6,539 nucleotides of DNA, taken from the NCBI GenBank assembly GCA_028290385.1, contig JAQGJZ010000103.1, forward strand, positions 1-6,539. The letters are read 5' to 3'. The position numbers and the translations under genes are program-made. Origin of the DNA: Enterovirga sp. Lineage in GTDB: Bacteria; Pseudomonadota; Alphaproteobacteria; Rhizobiales; Beijerinckiaceae. Below the pieces are notes generated by a model. It was not told the origin of the DNA. It made no database searches and was given only the letters and a program-made list of their open reading frames with translations. Shown here one piece after another: positions 1 through 6,539 of this stretch. How positions within the stretch are numbered: the first letter of the stretch is position 1; each line of letters begins with the position of its first letter.

Positions 1-1104
1 TTCGCGACCGCCTACGCGATCATGGGCGCGCAGCGGGCGACCAAGATCCTCGGCATCTTCGCGCGGCTCGATAAGCGTGACGGCAAGCCGCAATATCTCG
101 CGCACCTGCCGCGCATCCGCGCCTATCTGGCGCGCAACGTCGCCCATCCGGCGCTCGCGCGGCTCCAGGGCTGGTTCCAGTATCACGGCGGAGACGTGTT
201 TCCGCCCGAGGAGCCGGACACGCTCGAGGCCGAGCCCGAGACCGACGCGGCCGGACCCGCCGGCGCTCTCCCGGACGAAGCGGCCGAAGCCGGGCTGTCC
301 ACGCCTGACGCCGCGCCAACCGACGCGACCCCGGCCGAGGAGGCGGGCGCCGATCACGAGCCGGCCGGCGAGCCCCCGCCTGCGCCGCCGATGCCCGCCA
401 TGGTGCTCGCGGCCGGCCTCGGCAAGCGCATGCGCCCGGTCACCGATACGCGTCCCAAGCCCCTGGTGGAGGTTGGCGGCCGCGCCTTGATCGACCATGC
501 GCTGGGCCGGCTGGTCGAGGCCGGGCTGACGCGGGTGGTGGTCAACGTCCACTACCTGCCCGACATGATCGAGGCGCACCTGTCCGGGCTCGCCGATCTC
601 GACGTGACGATCTCGGACGAGCGCGACGCGCTGCTCGAGACCGGCGGCGGCATCAAGCGCGCCCTGCCGCTGCTCGGCCCCGAATTCCTCGTTCTGAACT
701 CCGATTCGCTCTGGACCGAGCGCGGGACCAAGAACCTGCCGCGCCTTCTCGAGACCTGGCGCCCCGAGGACATGGACATCCTGCTCCTCCTCGCGGCGCG
801 CAAAAGCCTCGGCTATGATGGGCTCGGCGACTTCGACATGGCATCGGACGGCCGGCTCAGGCGCCGCACCTTCGGGGCGCTCGCGCCGCACGTTTATGCG
901 GGCGCCGCGATCCTGAAGGCAGGCCTGTTCGAGAACACGCCGGAGGGGGCGTTCTCGTTGAACCTCCTCTTCGACCGCGCGATCGAAGCCGGGCGGCTCT
1001 ACGGCGTGGCACTCGACGGCGAATGGCTTCATGTCGGCACCCCGGAGGCCATCGGGCAGGCCGAGGCACGGCTGGCGGCCGCCAAGAGCGTCGAGGACGG
1101 CTGA
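1..1104 (+). CDS. AmgK-like sugar kinase (C-terminal end) fused to MurU-like nucleotidyltransferase; 5' partial
   Basis: The frame is open from base 1 to the TGA at 1102-1104 (367 codons, numbered here from base 1), so the true start lies upstream; the ATG at 22 is inside the kinase domain. Residues about 7-62 resemble the C-terminal end of AmgK/APH-fold kinases (TKILGIFARLDKRDGKPQYL and the following helices). Residues 63-130 are a linker rich in Pro, Ala and acidic residues. Residues 131-360 are an NTP_transferase domain: nucleotide-binding loop A137-P146 (AAGLGKRMRP), conserved Lys in RPKPLV (K153), ETGGG at 213-217, metal-site Asp in LNSDSLW (D235), GDF at 276-278, and WLHVGTPE at 342-349. 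By family knowledge, AmgK phosphorylates MurNAc/GlcNAc at the anomeric position and MurU turns MurNAc-1-phosphate into UDP-MurNAc, so one cytoplasmic protein may do both salvage steps. In alphaproteobacteria the kinase is often itself fused behind TsaE; that part would be outside this window. Substrates are inferred. An internal start at ATG 391 could yield the transferase alone, but no good ribosome site precedes it. Confidence 0.85.
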   Translation, partial: FATAYAIMGAQRATKILGIFARLDKRDGKPQYLAHLPRIRAYLARNVAHPALARLQGWFQYHGGDVFPPEEPDTLEAEPETDAAGPAGALPDEAAEAGLSTPDAAPTDATPAEEAGADHEPAGEPPPAPPMPAMVLAAGLGKRMRPVTDTRPKPLVEVGGRALIDHALGRLVEAGLTRVVVNVHYLPDMIEAHLSGLADLDVTISDERDALLETGGGIKRALPLLGPEFLVLNSDSLWTERGTKNLPRLLETWRPEDMDILLLLAARKSLGYDGLGDFDMASDGRLRRRTFGALAPHVYAGAAILKAGLFENTPEGAFSLNLLFDRAIEAGRLYGVALDGEWLHVGTPEAIGQAEARLAAAKSVEDG

Positions 1105-1134
1105 ACGGCCTAGCGGCTGGCCTATTTCGCCGGG

Positions 1135-1147
1135 GGGGATGTTCCCC
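1135..1147. repeat. Short G/C-rich inverted repeat upstream of addB
   Basis: GGGGA and TCCCC form a perfect 5-bp stem around a 3-base TGT loop. A possible G-T wobble pair (1134/1148) extends it by one, and TATTGTT follows. It lies 30 bases after the stop of the kinase/nucleotidyltransferase gene and runs into the first half of the LexA box. The stem is short and the tail is not a clean T-run, so it could be a weak terminator for the upstream gene or chance within a G7/C4 stretch. I see no better terminator in 1105-1201. Confidence 0.3.
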
Positions 1148-1155
1148 TATTGTTC
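1141..1155 (+). promoter_or_regulatory. Putative LexA-binding SOS box (GTTC-N7-GTTC) upstream of addB
   Basis: The sequence reads GTTC, then CCCTATT, then GTTC: an exact match to the direct-repeat operator bound by LexA in alphaproteobacteria. It ends 46 bases before the addB start, in the only intergenic gap of the window and in a locally AT-richer patch. Eight fixed bases at exact spacing are unlikely by chance in a gap of about 97 bases, and I saw no other copy in the window by eye. If real, LexA would repress the addB-addA transcript until DNA damage. No convincing -35/-10 pair could be placed: TATTGT (1148-1153) and CATGAT (1155-1160) are only weak -10 candidates. Confidence 0.65.
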
Positions 1156-1201
1156 ATGATGCAGGGGGCGGATTCGCTCCGCTCGCGCGTGGGCATTCCC
1201 T

Positions 1202-4200
1202 TTGGCTGACCCTACCGTTCTCACCATCCCGCCCGGGACGCCGTTCCTCGCAACGCTGGTCGATGCGCTGCTCGCAGGCGAACTCGTCGGTCCGTTGCGG
1301 ACCGAGGAACTCGCCGCGGCGACGATCTATCTTCCGACCCGCCGGGCCGGCCGCGCGCTCGCCGGAATGCTGGCCGAGCGGTCGCGCGGGCGCGGGCTCG
1401 TGCTGCCGCGGATCGTGCCGCTCGGCGATGCCGACGAGGAGAGCGGGGCGGGCGGCGCCTCCGCCTCCGCAGAGCTGAACCCCGCCATCCCGCCGCTCGA
1501 ACGCCGGCTGATCCTGACCCGGCTGGTCCAGGCCTGGGCGCAGGGGGTGGATCGGAGCGAGCTGCGGCTCGCGCCGGACGCGCCCTTCATGGTCCCGGGC
1601 TCCCCGGCCGATGCGGTGTCGCTCGCGGGCGACCTCGAAGCCCTCATGGACGCGCTGGCGACCGAGAGCGTCGACTGGGCCGCGCTCGAGGACGTGGTGG
1701 AGGTCGACTACTCCCATTACTTCCGGCTCACGCTCGATTTCGTTCGCATCGCGCACGATCTGTGGCCGGGTATCCTGGCCGAGCGCGGCGCGATGGATCC
1801 GGCGGTGCGCCGCAACGCCGTGATCGAGGCGGAGCGGCTTCGGCTCGAACGGGAGCCGCCCGCGGGCCCGGTCATCGCGGCGGGCTCCACGGGTTCGATC
1901 CCCACGACGGCGCGGCTGCTTGCCACCATCGCGCGCCTGCCGCGCGGGGCGGTGGTGCTGCCCGGCCTCGATCTCGACCTCGACGAAAGCGGCTGGAGCG
2001 CGATCGGCGGCGACGGGCAGAGCGGCGGCGTGCACGGCCACCCGCAATACATCCTGCGCCGCCTGGTGGAAGGGCATATCGGGATCGGGCGCGCGGCCGT
2101 GCGCCAGCTCGGCGCGCGCGATCCGGCGCTCGAGCCGCGCCGGCGCCTCGTGTCCGAGATCATGCGGCCGGCCGAGACGACGGACTTTTGGGCGGAGATC
2201 ACCGAGGTCGAGCGCCGCATCATCGCGAGCAAGGGCACCGATGACCTGATCCTGGTCGAGGCCGCGGACGAGCGCGAGGAGGCGTTGGCCATCGCGGTCG
2301 CCTTGCGCGAAACCCTGGCCCATCCCGGGCGGCGCGCGGCCCTGGTCACGCCGGACCGCAATCTCGCGCAGCGGGTGGCGGCGGAGCTCGGCCGCTGGGG
2401 CATCGTCATCGAGGATTCGGCCGGCATGCCGCTCCCCGAGACAGCGCCCGGTCGGTTGGCGCGCCTGGCCGCCGAGGCCGCCGCGCTCGACTTCCACCCG
2501 GTCCAGGTGCTGGCGCTCCTGGCGCATCCGCAGGTCACGCTCGGGCTGCCCCGCGAGCAGGTCGAACGGGGGGCGGCTGCCCTTGAACTCGGCGCGCTGC
2601 GCGGCCCGGCCCCCCGGCCCGGGCTCGCCGGCATCGCGGCCGCCCTGCGGCTCCGGCGCGAGGGCAAGAACCGGCGCGACCCCATCCCGGTCCGGATGCT
2701 CTCGCCCGAGGATTGGGACATCGGCGAGGAGATCCTCCGCCGACTTCACCTCGCCTTCGGGCCGTTCCGGCAGGAGGAGATGGACGGCGTCGTCGACCTC
2801 GTCCGGATCGCCGACCTTCATGCCGAGGCCGTGGCGGCCCTCACGGACCTGCCCGACGGGACCGAAAGCGAGCCCGATCCCGCGCACGAATGCCTCGACG
2901 CGCTCTTCGACGACCTCGCGACCATGCGGGTGGAGGACAGCTCAGGCCGCTCCATTCTCGGCCGCTTCTCGGATTACCCGGCCTTCTTCACCACCCTGGC
3001 GCGCGACCGCTCCGTCGCGCCGGACGTGCGGGGAACGCACCGGCGCATCCGCATCCTCGGCCTGCTCGAGGCGCGCCTCCTGGATGTGGATCGCGTCGTG
3101 CTGGGCGGCCTCGACGAGACGATCTGGCCTCCCGTCGCCGAGACGGACGCGTTTCTGAACCGGCCGATGCGGCTGAAGCTCGGCCTGACCCCGCCGGAGC
3201 GCAAGATCGGGCAGACGGCGCACGATTTCGTCCAGGCACTCGGCGTCCGCGATGCGATCATCACCCGTGCCCGGAAGCGGCAGGGCAAGCCGACGGTCCC
3301 GTCCCGTTTCCTGGAGCGCATGCGGGCCTTCGCGGGGGATGCGCTCTGGAGCGAGATGGTCCGCCGCGGCGAGCGGTTCCGCCAGCTGGCGGACCGCCTC
3401 GACGCCCCTCGGCCCGTGGAGCCGCTCACCCGGCCGGCCCCGCAACCTGGTCCGGAGCGGTTCCCGCGCCGGCTCAGCGTGACCGAGGTCGAGACGCTGG
3501 TGCGCGACCCGTACTCCATCTTCGCCAAGCACGTGCTGCGGCTGGAGCCGGTCGTTGCCATCGCGGTCCAGCCCTCCGCGGCCGAGCGCGGCATCATCCT
3601 GCACGATATCGTCGGGGGCTTCGTCGAGGCGCACCCGAGGGACCTGCCGCACGATGCCGAGGCCGAACTGCTTCAGCGCGGGGCGGACCGGTTCAACGTC
3701 ATCGCGGATGCCTATCCTGAGCTCTACGCGCTCTGGTGGCCGGCCTTTGTCCGCTTCGTGCCGGCCTATCTCGAATGGGAGCGCGAGCGGCGAACGCGGC
3801 TCTCCGCCATCCATGTCGAGAAGTCCGGCGCCATCACGGTCCCGATCGGACCGGACGACGTCTTCACGCTCCGCGGCCGCGCCGACCGCATCGAGTTCGG
3901 CCGGGGCGGCGAGGCCGCCATCATCGACTTCAAGACCGGCAAGGTCCCGAGCGTAAAGGAGGTCGCGGTCGGCTTCTCGCCGCAGCTGACGCTGGAAGCC
4001 GCGATGCTGATGCAAGGCGGGTTCGAGCGGCTGCCTGCCGCGGATGCGCTTCCCGCGCTCGAATACGTGAAGATCGGCGGCCGCGAACTGCTCGACTCGC
4101 GCGCCCTGAAACCGCCCCCGAAGGACGAGCGCAGCATGGCCGCGATCGTGGACGAACACCTCGCCGGGCTGCGGAAGCTCGTGCACCGCTACGCGGTCGA

Positions 4201-4327
4201 GGGGGCGGGCTACCTGTCCCGACCTTACGCGCAATATGCCCGCGCCTATGCGCCCTATGACCACCTGGCGCGGGTGAAGGAATGGTCGGCGACCGCCGGC
4301 ACCGAGACTGCCGGAGGCGACACGTGA
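1202..4327 (+). CDS. addB: AddB, nuclease subunit of the AddAB double-strand break repair helicase-nuclease (alphaproteobacterial type)
   Basis: The protein has 1041 residues, the usual size for alphaproteobacterial AddB. AddAB resects double-strand DNA ends to load RecA; AddB supplies one nuclease and an inactive helicase-like body that in studied AddAB enzymes helps read Chi-like sites. The N-terminal part has the family opening TIPPGTPFLATLV and TIYLPTRRAGRAL (residues 41-53), where a working helicase would carry Walker A; there is no GxGK[ST]. The central motif GLLEARLLDVDRVVLGGLDE (620-639) is followed by TIWP. The C-terminal RecB-type PD-(D/E)XK nuclease is intact: ERGIILHD (H801), GRADRIE (D895), IIDFKTGK (D909, K911) and PQLTLEAAM (Q928). 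The only cysteine is in HECLD, so the Fe-S cluster of Bacillus-type AddB is absent. Start: an in-frame stop at 1157-1159 bounds the frame, and TTG 1202 is the only ATG/GTG/TTG between it and the conserved N terminus; no strong Shine-Dalgarno site precedes it. The gene overlaps addA by 4 bases. Confidence 0.95.
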   Translation: MADPTVLTIPPGTPFLATLVDALLAGELVGPLRTEELAAATIYLPTRRAGRALAGMLAERSRGRGLVLPRIVPLGDADEESGAGGASASAELNPAIPPLERRLILTRLVQAWAQGVDRSELRLAPDAPFMVPGSPADAVSLAGDLEALMDALATESVDWAALEDVVEVDYSHYFRLTLDFVRIAHDLWPGILAERGAMDPAVRRNAVIEAERLRLEREPPAGPVIAAGSTGSIPTTARLLATIARLPRGAVVLPGLDLDLDESGWSAIGGDGQSGGVHGHPQYILRRLVEGHIGIGRAAVRQLGARDPALEPRRRLVSEIMRPAETTDFWAEITEVERRIIASKGTDDLILVEAADEREEALAIAVALRETLAHPGRRAALVTPDRNLAQRVAAELGRWGIVIEDSAGMPLPETAPGRLARLAAEAAALDFHPVQVLALLAHPQVTLGLPREQVERGAAALELGALRGPAPRPGLAGIAAALRLRREGKNRRDPIPVRMLSPEDWDIGEEILRRLHLAFGPFRQEEMDGVVDLVRIADLHAEAVAALTDLPDGTESEPDPAHECLDALFDDLATMRVEDSSGRSILGRFSDYPAFFTTLARDRSVAPDVRGTHRRIRILGLLEARLLDVDRVVLGGLDETIWPPVAETDAFLNRPMRLKLGLTPPERKIGQTAHDFVQALGVRDAIITRARKRQGKPTVPSRFLERMRAFAGDALWSEMVRRGERFRQLADRLDAPRPVEPLTRPAPQPGPERFPRRLSVTEVETLVRDPYSIFAKHVLRLEPVVAIAVQPSAAERGIILHDIVGGFVEAHPRDLPHDAEAELLQRGADRFNVIADAYPELYALWWPAFVRFVPAYLEWERERRTRLSAIHVEKSGAITVPIGPDDVFTLRGRADRIEFGRGGEAAIIDFKTGKVPSVKEVAVGFSPQLTLEAAMLMQGGFERLPAADALPALEYVKIGGRELLDSRALKPPPKDERSMAAIVDEHLAGLRKLVHRYAVEGAGYLSRPYAQYARAYAPYDHLARVKEWSATAGTETAGGDT
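4313..4317 (+). promoter_or_regulatory. Ribosome binding site of addA inside the 3' end of addB
   Basis: GGAGG lies 6 bases before the GTG at 4324, an ideal Shine-Dalgarno spacing. It sits within the last codons of addB and supports the GTG whose last two bases belong to the addB stop (GTGA, 4324-4327). This arrangement is typical of translational coupling and would keep the two subunits in balance. Confidence 0.8.
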
Positions 4328-6539
4328 GGGCCGACCTCGTCATCCCGGCGGATACGATCCACCGGCAGCGCCGCGCCTCCGACCCCAGTGCCTCGGCCTG
4401 GGTTTCGGCCAATGCCGGCGCGGGCAAGACCCGCGTTCTGACGGACCGCGTCATCCGGCTGCTGCTCGACGGGGCGGAGCCGTCCCGCATCCTGTGCCTC
4501 ACCTTCACCAAGGCGGCGGCGGCCGAGATGACGATCCGGGTCTTCGAGCGGCTCGGCAGCTGGGTGACGCTGGACGAGCCGGCGCTGCGGCGCGCCCTCG
4601 AGGCGATGACCGGCCATCGTCCGGACCGGGCGACCCTCGCCCGCGCACGCCGCCTGTTTGCCAAGGCCGTGGAGACTCCCGGCGGGCTGAAGATCGAGAC
4701 CATCCATGCGTTCTGCGAGCGCATCCTCCACCTTGTGCCGTTCGAGGCGAACGTGCCGGCGCGCTTCGCCGTGCTGGACGAGTCGCAGACGGCCGAGCTC
4801 CTGGCCGAGGCGCGTGGGCGCGTTCTCACCGAGGCGGCGATCGGCGGCCCGCGCTCCGCCCGGCTGGCGCAGGCCCTCGAAACCGTCAGCCTGCATTGTT
4901 CGGGCGAGGCGCTCACGGGGTTGATCGACTGCGCCGTGCTGGACGCGCGCATCCCGAGCGACCCGGACGAGCGCGAGGTCGTGATCTCCGGCTTGCGGGC
5001 TGCCCTCGACATCCCGGCCGGTCTCGATGCCGCGCAGGTGCAGCGCGCGATGTTGGCGGAGGGCATCCCGGCCTCCGAGTTGCCGGCGCTGGCTGCGGAA
5101 CTGCGCGAGACGGGCAGCAAGAGCGACGCGGCCCAGGCGGCGGCGCTCGATGCCGCGGCCTCGTCGCTCCCGGCGGACCAGCGGCTCGCGGCCTATCGGT
5201 CGGTCTTCTTCACCAAGGACGGCGGGCCCAAGAAGTCGCTTGCCACCAAGGCGGTCGCGCCCGGGGCCTGCGCCGCGCTCGTGCGCGAACAGGACCGGCT
5301 GCTCGCGCTCGACGAGATGCTGAAGGCTGTCGAGACCGCCGAGCGCACCGCGGCCCTCTACACGCTGGCGGGCGCCGTGCGGGCCGAGGCCGAGGCGGCC
5401 AAGCGCCGGCTCGGCGCGCTCGACTTCGCGGACCTCATCCGCAAGACGCTCGAGCTGCTCGAGCGCGGGTCGGCCGGCTGGGTGCTCTACAAGCTCGATC
5501 GCGGCATCGACCACGTGCTCGTGGACGAGGCGCAGGACACGAACCCGGACCAGTGGCAGATCCTGCGTCGCCTCACCGAGGAGTTCACGGCGGGCTCCGG
5601 CCGCCCGTCGAAGAAGCCCCGCACGGTTTTCGCGGTCGGCGACCCGAAGCAGTCCATCTATTCCTTCCAGGGTGCCGATCCGCGGCGCTTCGAGGAGGGC
5701 CGTCGGCACTGGATGTCGCGGACCACGGCCGCGAAGCTGGCCTTCGAGGACGTCCGCCTCGACCTGTCGTTCCGGTCCGCGCCGGCGATCCTCAAGGCGG
5801 TCGACCATACGTTCCGGGTGGCGTCGCATTTCCGCGGTCTGTCCTTCGACGATTCCGCGGTCGGGACGACGCACGAGAGCGCCCGTCCGAGGGCCCCCGG
5901 CCAGGTCGAGGTCTGGCCGACGGAGGTGAAGGGACCGGCCGGTGATGACCCGGACGCGTGGGAGCTGCCGGTCGACGAGCCGGAGCGGAGCGCCCCGCCG
6001 GTCGTGGTCGCCAGCCGGATCGCTCAGGCCGTGCAATGCTGGACCCGCGCGGGCGACCCAGCTGGCCGGATCTGGCGGGCGGGCGAGATCCTGATCCTCG
6101 TGCGCAGCCGCGGCCCGGCCTTTTTTGCCGTGATCCGGGCCCTGAAGGCGGCGGGCGTGCCGGTCGCGGGCGCGGACCGTTTCGACATCGGCGAGCACAT
6201 CGCCGTGAACGACCTCGTGGCGGCCGGCCAGGCAGCGCTGCTGCCGCGCAACGACCTCGTGCTCGCGGCCGTGCTGAAATCGCCGCTGGTCGGGTTCACG
6301 GACGACGATCTCATCCGCATCGCGGCCGACCGCGGCGAGGCGGAGCCGCTCGTGGACGCGCTGGAGCGGGCGGCGGGCGAGGGCGACATCCGGGCCGAGG
6401 CGGCCTGCCGCGCGCTGGCACGCTGGCGCGCGCTCGCCCGCGAGCACGGCCCCTTCGGGTTCTATGCCGCGCTGCTCGGGCCGGAAGGCGGCCGGCGGCG
6501 GCTCATCGAGCGGCTCGGGGGCGAGGCCGCGGACGCGAT
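4324..6539 (+). CDS. addA: AddA, helicase subunit of the AddAB double-strand break repair helicase-nuclease; 3' partial
   Basis: I translated this frame by hand: it is open from GTG 4324 to the window end, 738 full codons of a protein usually near 1150-1200 residues. AddA is a UvrD/RecB-type superfamily 1 ATPase that moves 3' to 5' on DNA and, with AddB, unwinds and degrades double-strand ends. Motifs in order: Walker A SANAGAGKT (residues 28-36), motif Ia LTFTKAAAAEM (59-69), TIHAFCERIL (126-135), LDFADLI (366-372), Walker B VDEAQDTNP (400-408), motif III VGDPKQSIYSFQGADP (438-453) and motif IV LDLSFRS (479-485). All key ATPase residues seen are intact (K35, T36, D401, E402, Q443, R484). Motifs V and VI and the C-terminal PD-(D/E)XK nuclease lie past the edge, so nuclease competence cannot be judged. 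The start is fixed by GGAGG at 4313-4317 and the 4-base overlap with addB. No frameshift was seen. Expression probably depends on the promoter upstream of addB. Confidence 0.95.
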   Translation, partial: MRADLVIPADTIHRQRRASDPSASAWVSANAGAGKTRVLTDRVIRLLLDGAEPSRILCLTFTKAAAAEMTIRVFERLGSWVTLDEPALRRALEAMTGHRPDRATLARARRLFAKAVETPGGLKIETIHAFCERILHLVPFEANVPARFAVLDESQTAELLAEARGRVLTEAAIGGPRSARLAQALETVSLHCSGEALTGLIDCAVLDARIPSDPDEREVVISGLRAALDIPAGLDAAQVQRAMLAEGIPASELPALAAELRETGSKSDAAQAAALDAAASSLPADQRLAAYRSVFFTKDGGPKKSLATKAVAPGACAALVREQDRLLALDEMLKAVETAERTAALYTLAGAVRAEAEAAKRRLGALDFADLIRKTLELLERGSAGWVLYKLDRGIDHVLVDEAQDTNPDQWQILRRLTEEFTAGSGRPSKKPRTVFAVGDPKQSIYSFQGADPRRFEEGRRHWMSRTTAAKLAFEDVRLDLSFRSAPAILKAVDHTFRVASHFRGLSFDDSAVGTTHESARPRAPGQVEVWPTEVKGPAGDDPDAWELPVDEPERSAPPVVVASRIAQAVQCWTRAGDPAGRIWRAGEILILVRSRGPAFFAVIRALKAAGVPVAGADRFDIGEHIAVNDLVAAGQAALLPRNDLVLAAVLKSPLVGFTDDDLIRIAADRGEAEPLVDALERAAGEGDIRAEAACRALARWRALAREHGPFGFYAALLGPEGGRRRLIERLGGEAADA

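Noticed and set aside
391..1104. Separate nucleotidyltransferase gene starting at ATG 391
   Set aside because: The codon position fits the start of the domain, but no Shine-Dalgarno site lies at a useful distance and the upstream frame reads straight in with no stop. The fusion is the simpler reading, though an internal start is not excluded.
1105..1131. Possible terminator stem formed by the two GGCC copies after the upstream stop codon
   Set aside because: Only 4 base pairs form around an 8-base loop, and no T-run follows.
1121..1160. Sigma-70 promoter for addB
   Set aside because: TATTGT and CATGAT each match only 4 of 6 positions of the -10 consensus, and neither has an acceptable -35 box 16-18 bases upstream.
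1154..2887. Long open frame of 577 codons on the minus strand
   Set aside because: It lies antisense to addB, whose domains are certain. Its Arg-, Gly- and Pro-rich translation has no recognisable domain. Long antisense frames are expected where third positions are G or C.
2942..4264. Open frame of 440 codons on the minus strand
   Set aside because: It is antisense to the AddB nuclease region and has no domain signal; a GC-driven shadow.
4494..5945. Open frame of 483 codons on the plus strand in another phase
   Set aside because: It is an out-of-phase shadow of addA. The addA phase carries Walker A, DEAQD and GDPKQS motifs across the same stretch.
4255..6447. Open frame of 730 codons on the minus strand
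   Set aside because: It is antisense to the addA frame, which shows the full ordered set of superfamily 1 helicase motifs. The minus-strand translation is low-complexity, rich in Arg, Gly and Leu, and has no recognisable motif.

Overview
This is a strongly GC-rich window in which third codon positions are mostly G or C. It looks like an alphaproteobacterial chromosome, probably Hyphomicrobiales (Rhizobiales) or a near relative. Three things point there: the order cell-wall-salvage kinase, nucleotidyltransferase, addB, addA; the alphaproteobacterial type of AddB, with no Walker A motif and no Fe-S cysteines; and a GTTC-N7-GTTC direct repeat, the alphaproteobacterial form of the LexA (SOS) box. 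The genus cannot be fixed from this window.

Layout, all genes on the + strand: (1) Positions 1-1104 are the 3' part of an open reading frame that enters from outside the window. It starts with the C-terminal end of an AmgK-like (APH-fold) sugar kinase, continues through an acidic, proline- and alanine-rich linker, and ends in a MurU-like nucleotidyltransferase domain. (2) Positions 1105-1201 are the only real intergenic gap. It holds a short G/C inverted repeat and a perfect LexA-box match. (3) Positions 1202-4327 are addB, complete, with a TTG start. (4) From 4324 to the window end is addA. It overlaps addB by 4 bases (GTGA), has a good Shine-Dalgarno site inside the end of addB, and is cut off by the window edge after 738 codons.

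How the genes work together: AddA and AddB form the AddAB helicase-nuclease, the counterpart of RecBCD. It resects double-strand DNA ends and prepares them for RecA. The overlap and shared direction imply one transcript with coupled translation, and the LexA box suggests that damage raises its expression. The upstream kinase/nucleotidyltransferase protein fits the anabolic peptidoglycan sugar-salvage route (MurNAc to MurNAc-1-phosphate to UDP-MurNAc), with both steps apparently on one chain.

No previously undescribed multi-gene system is visible. The points most worth a second look are the putative SOS control of addBA and the kinase-nucleotidyltransferase fusion.
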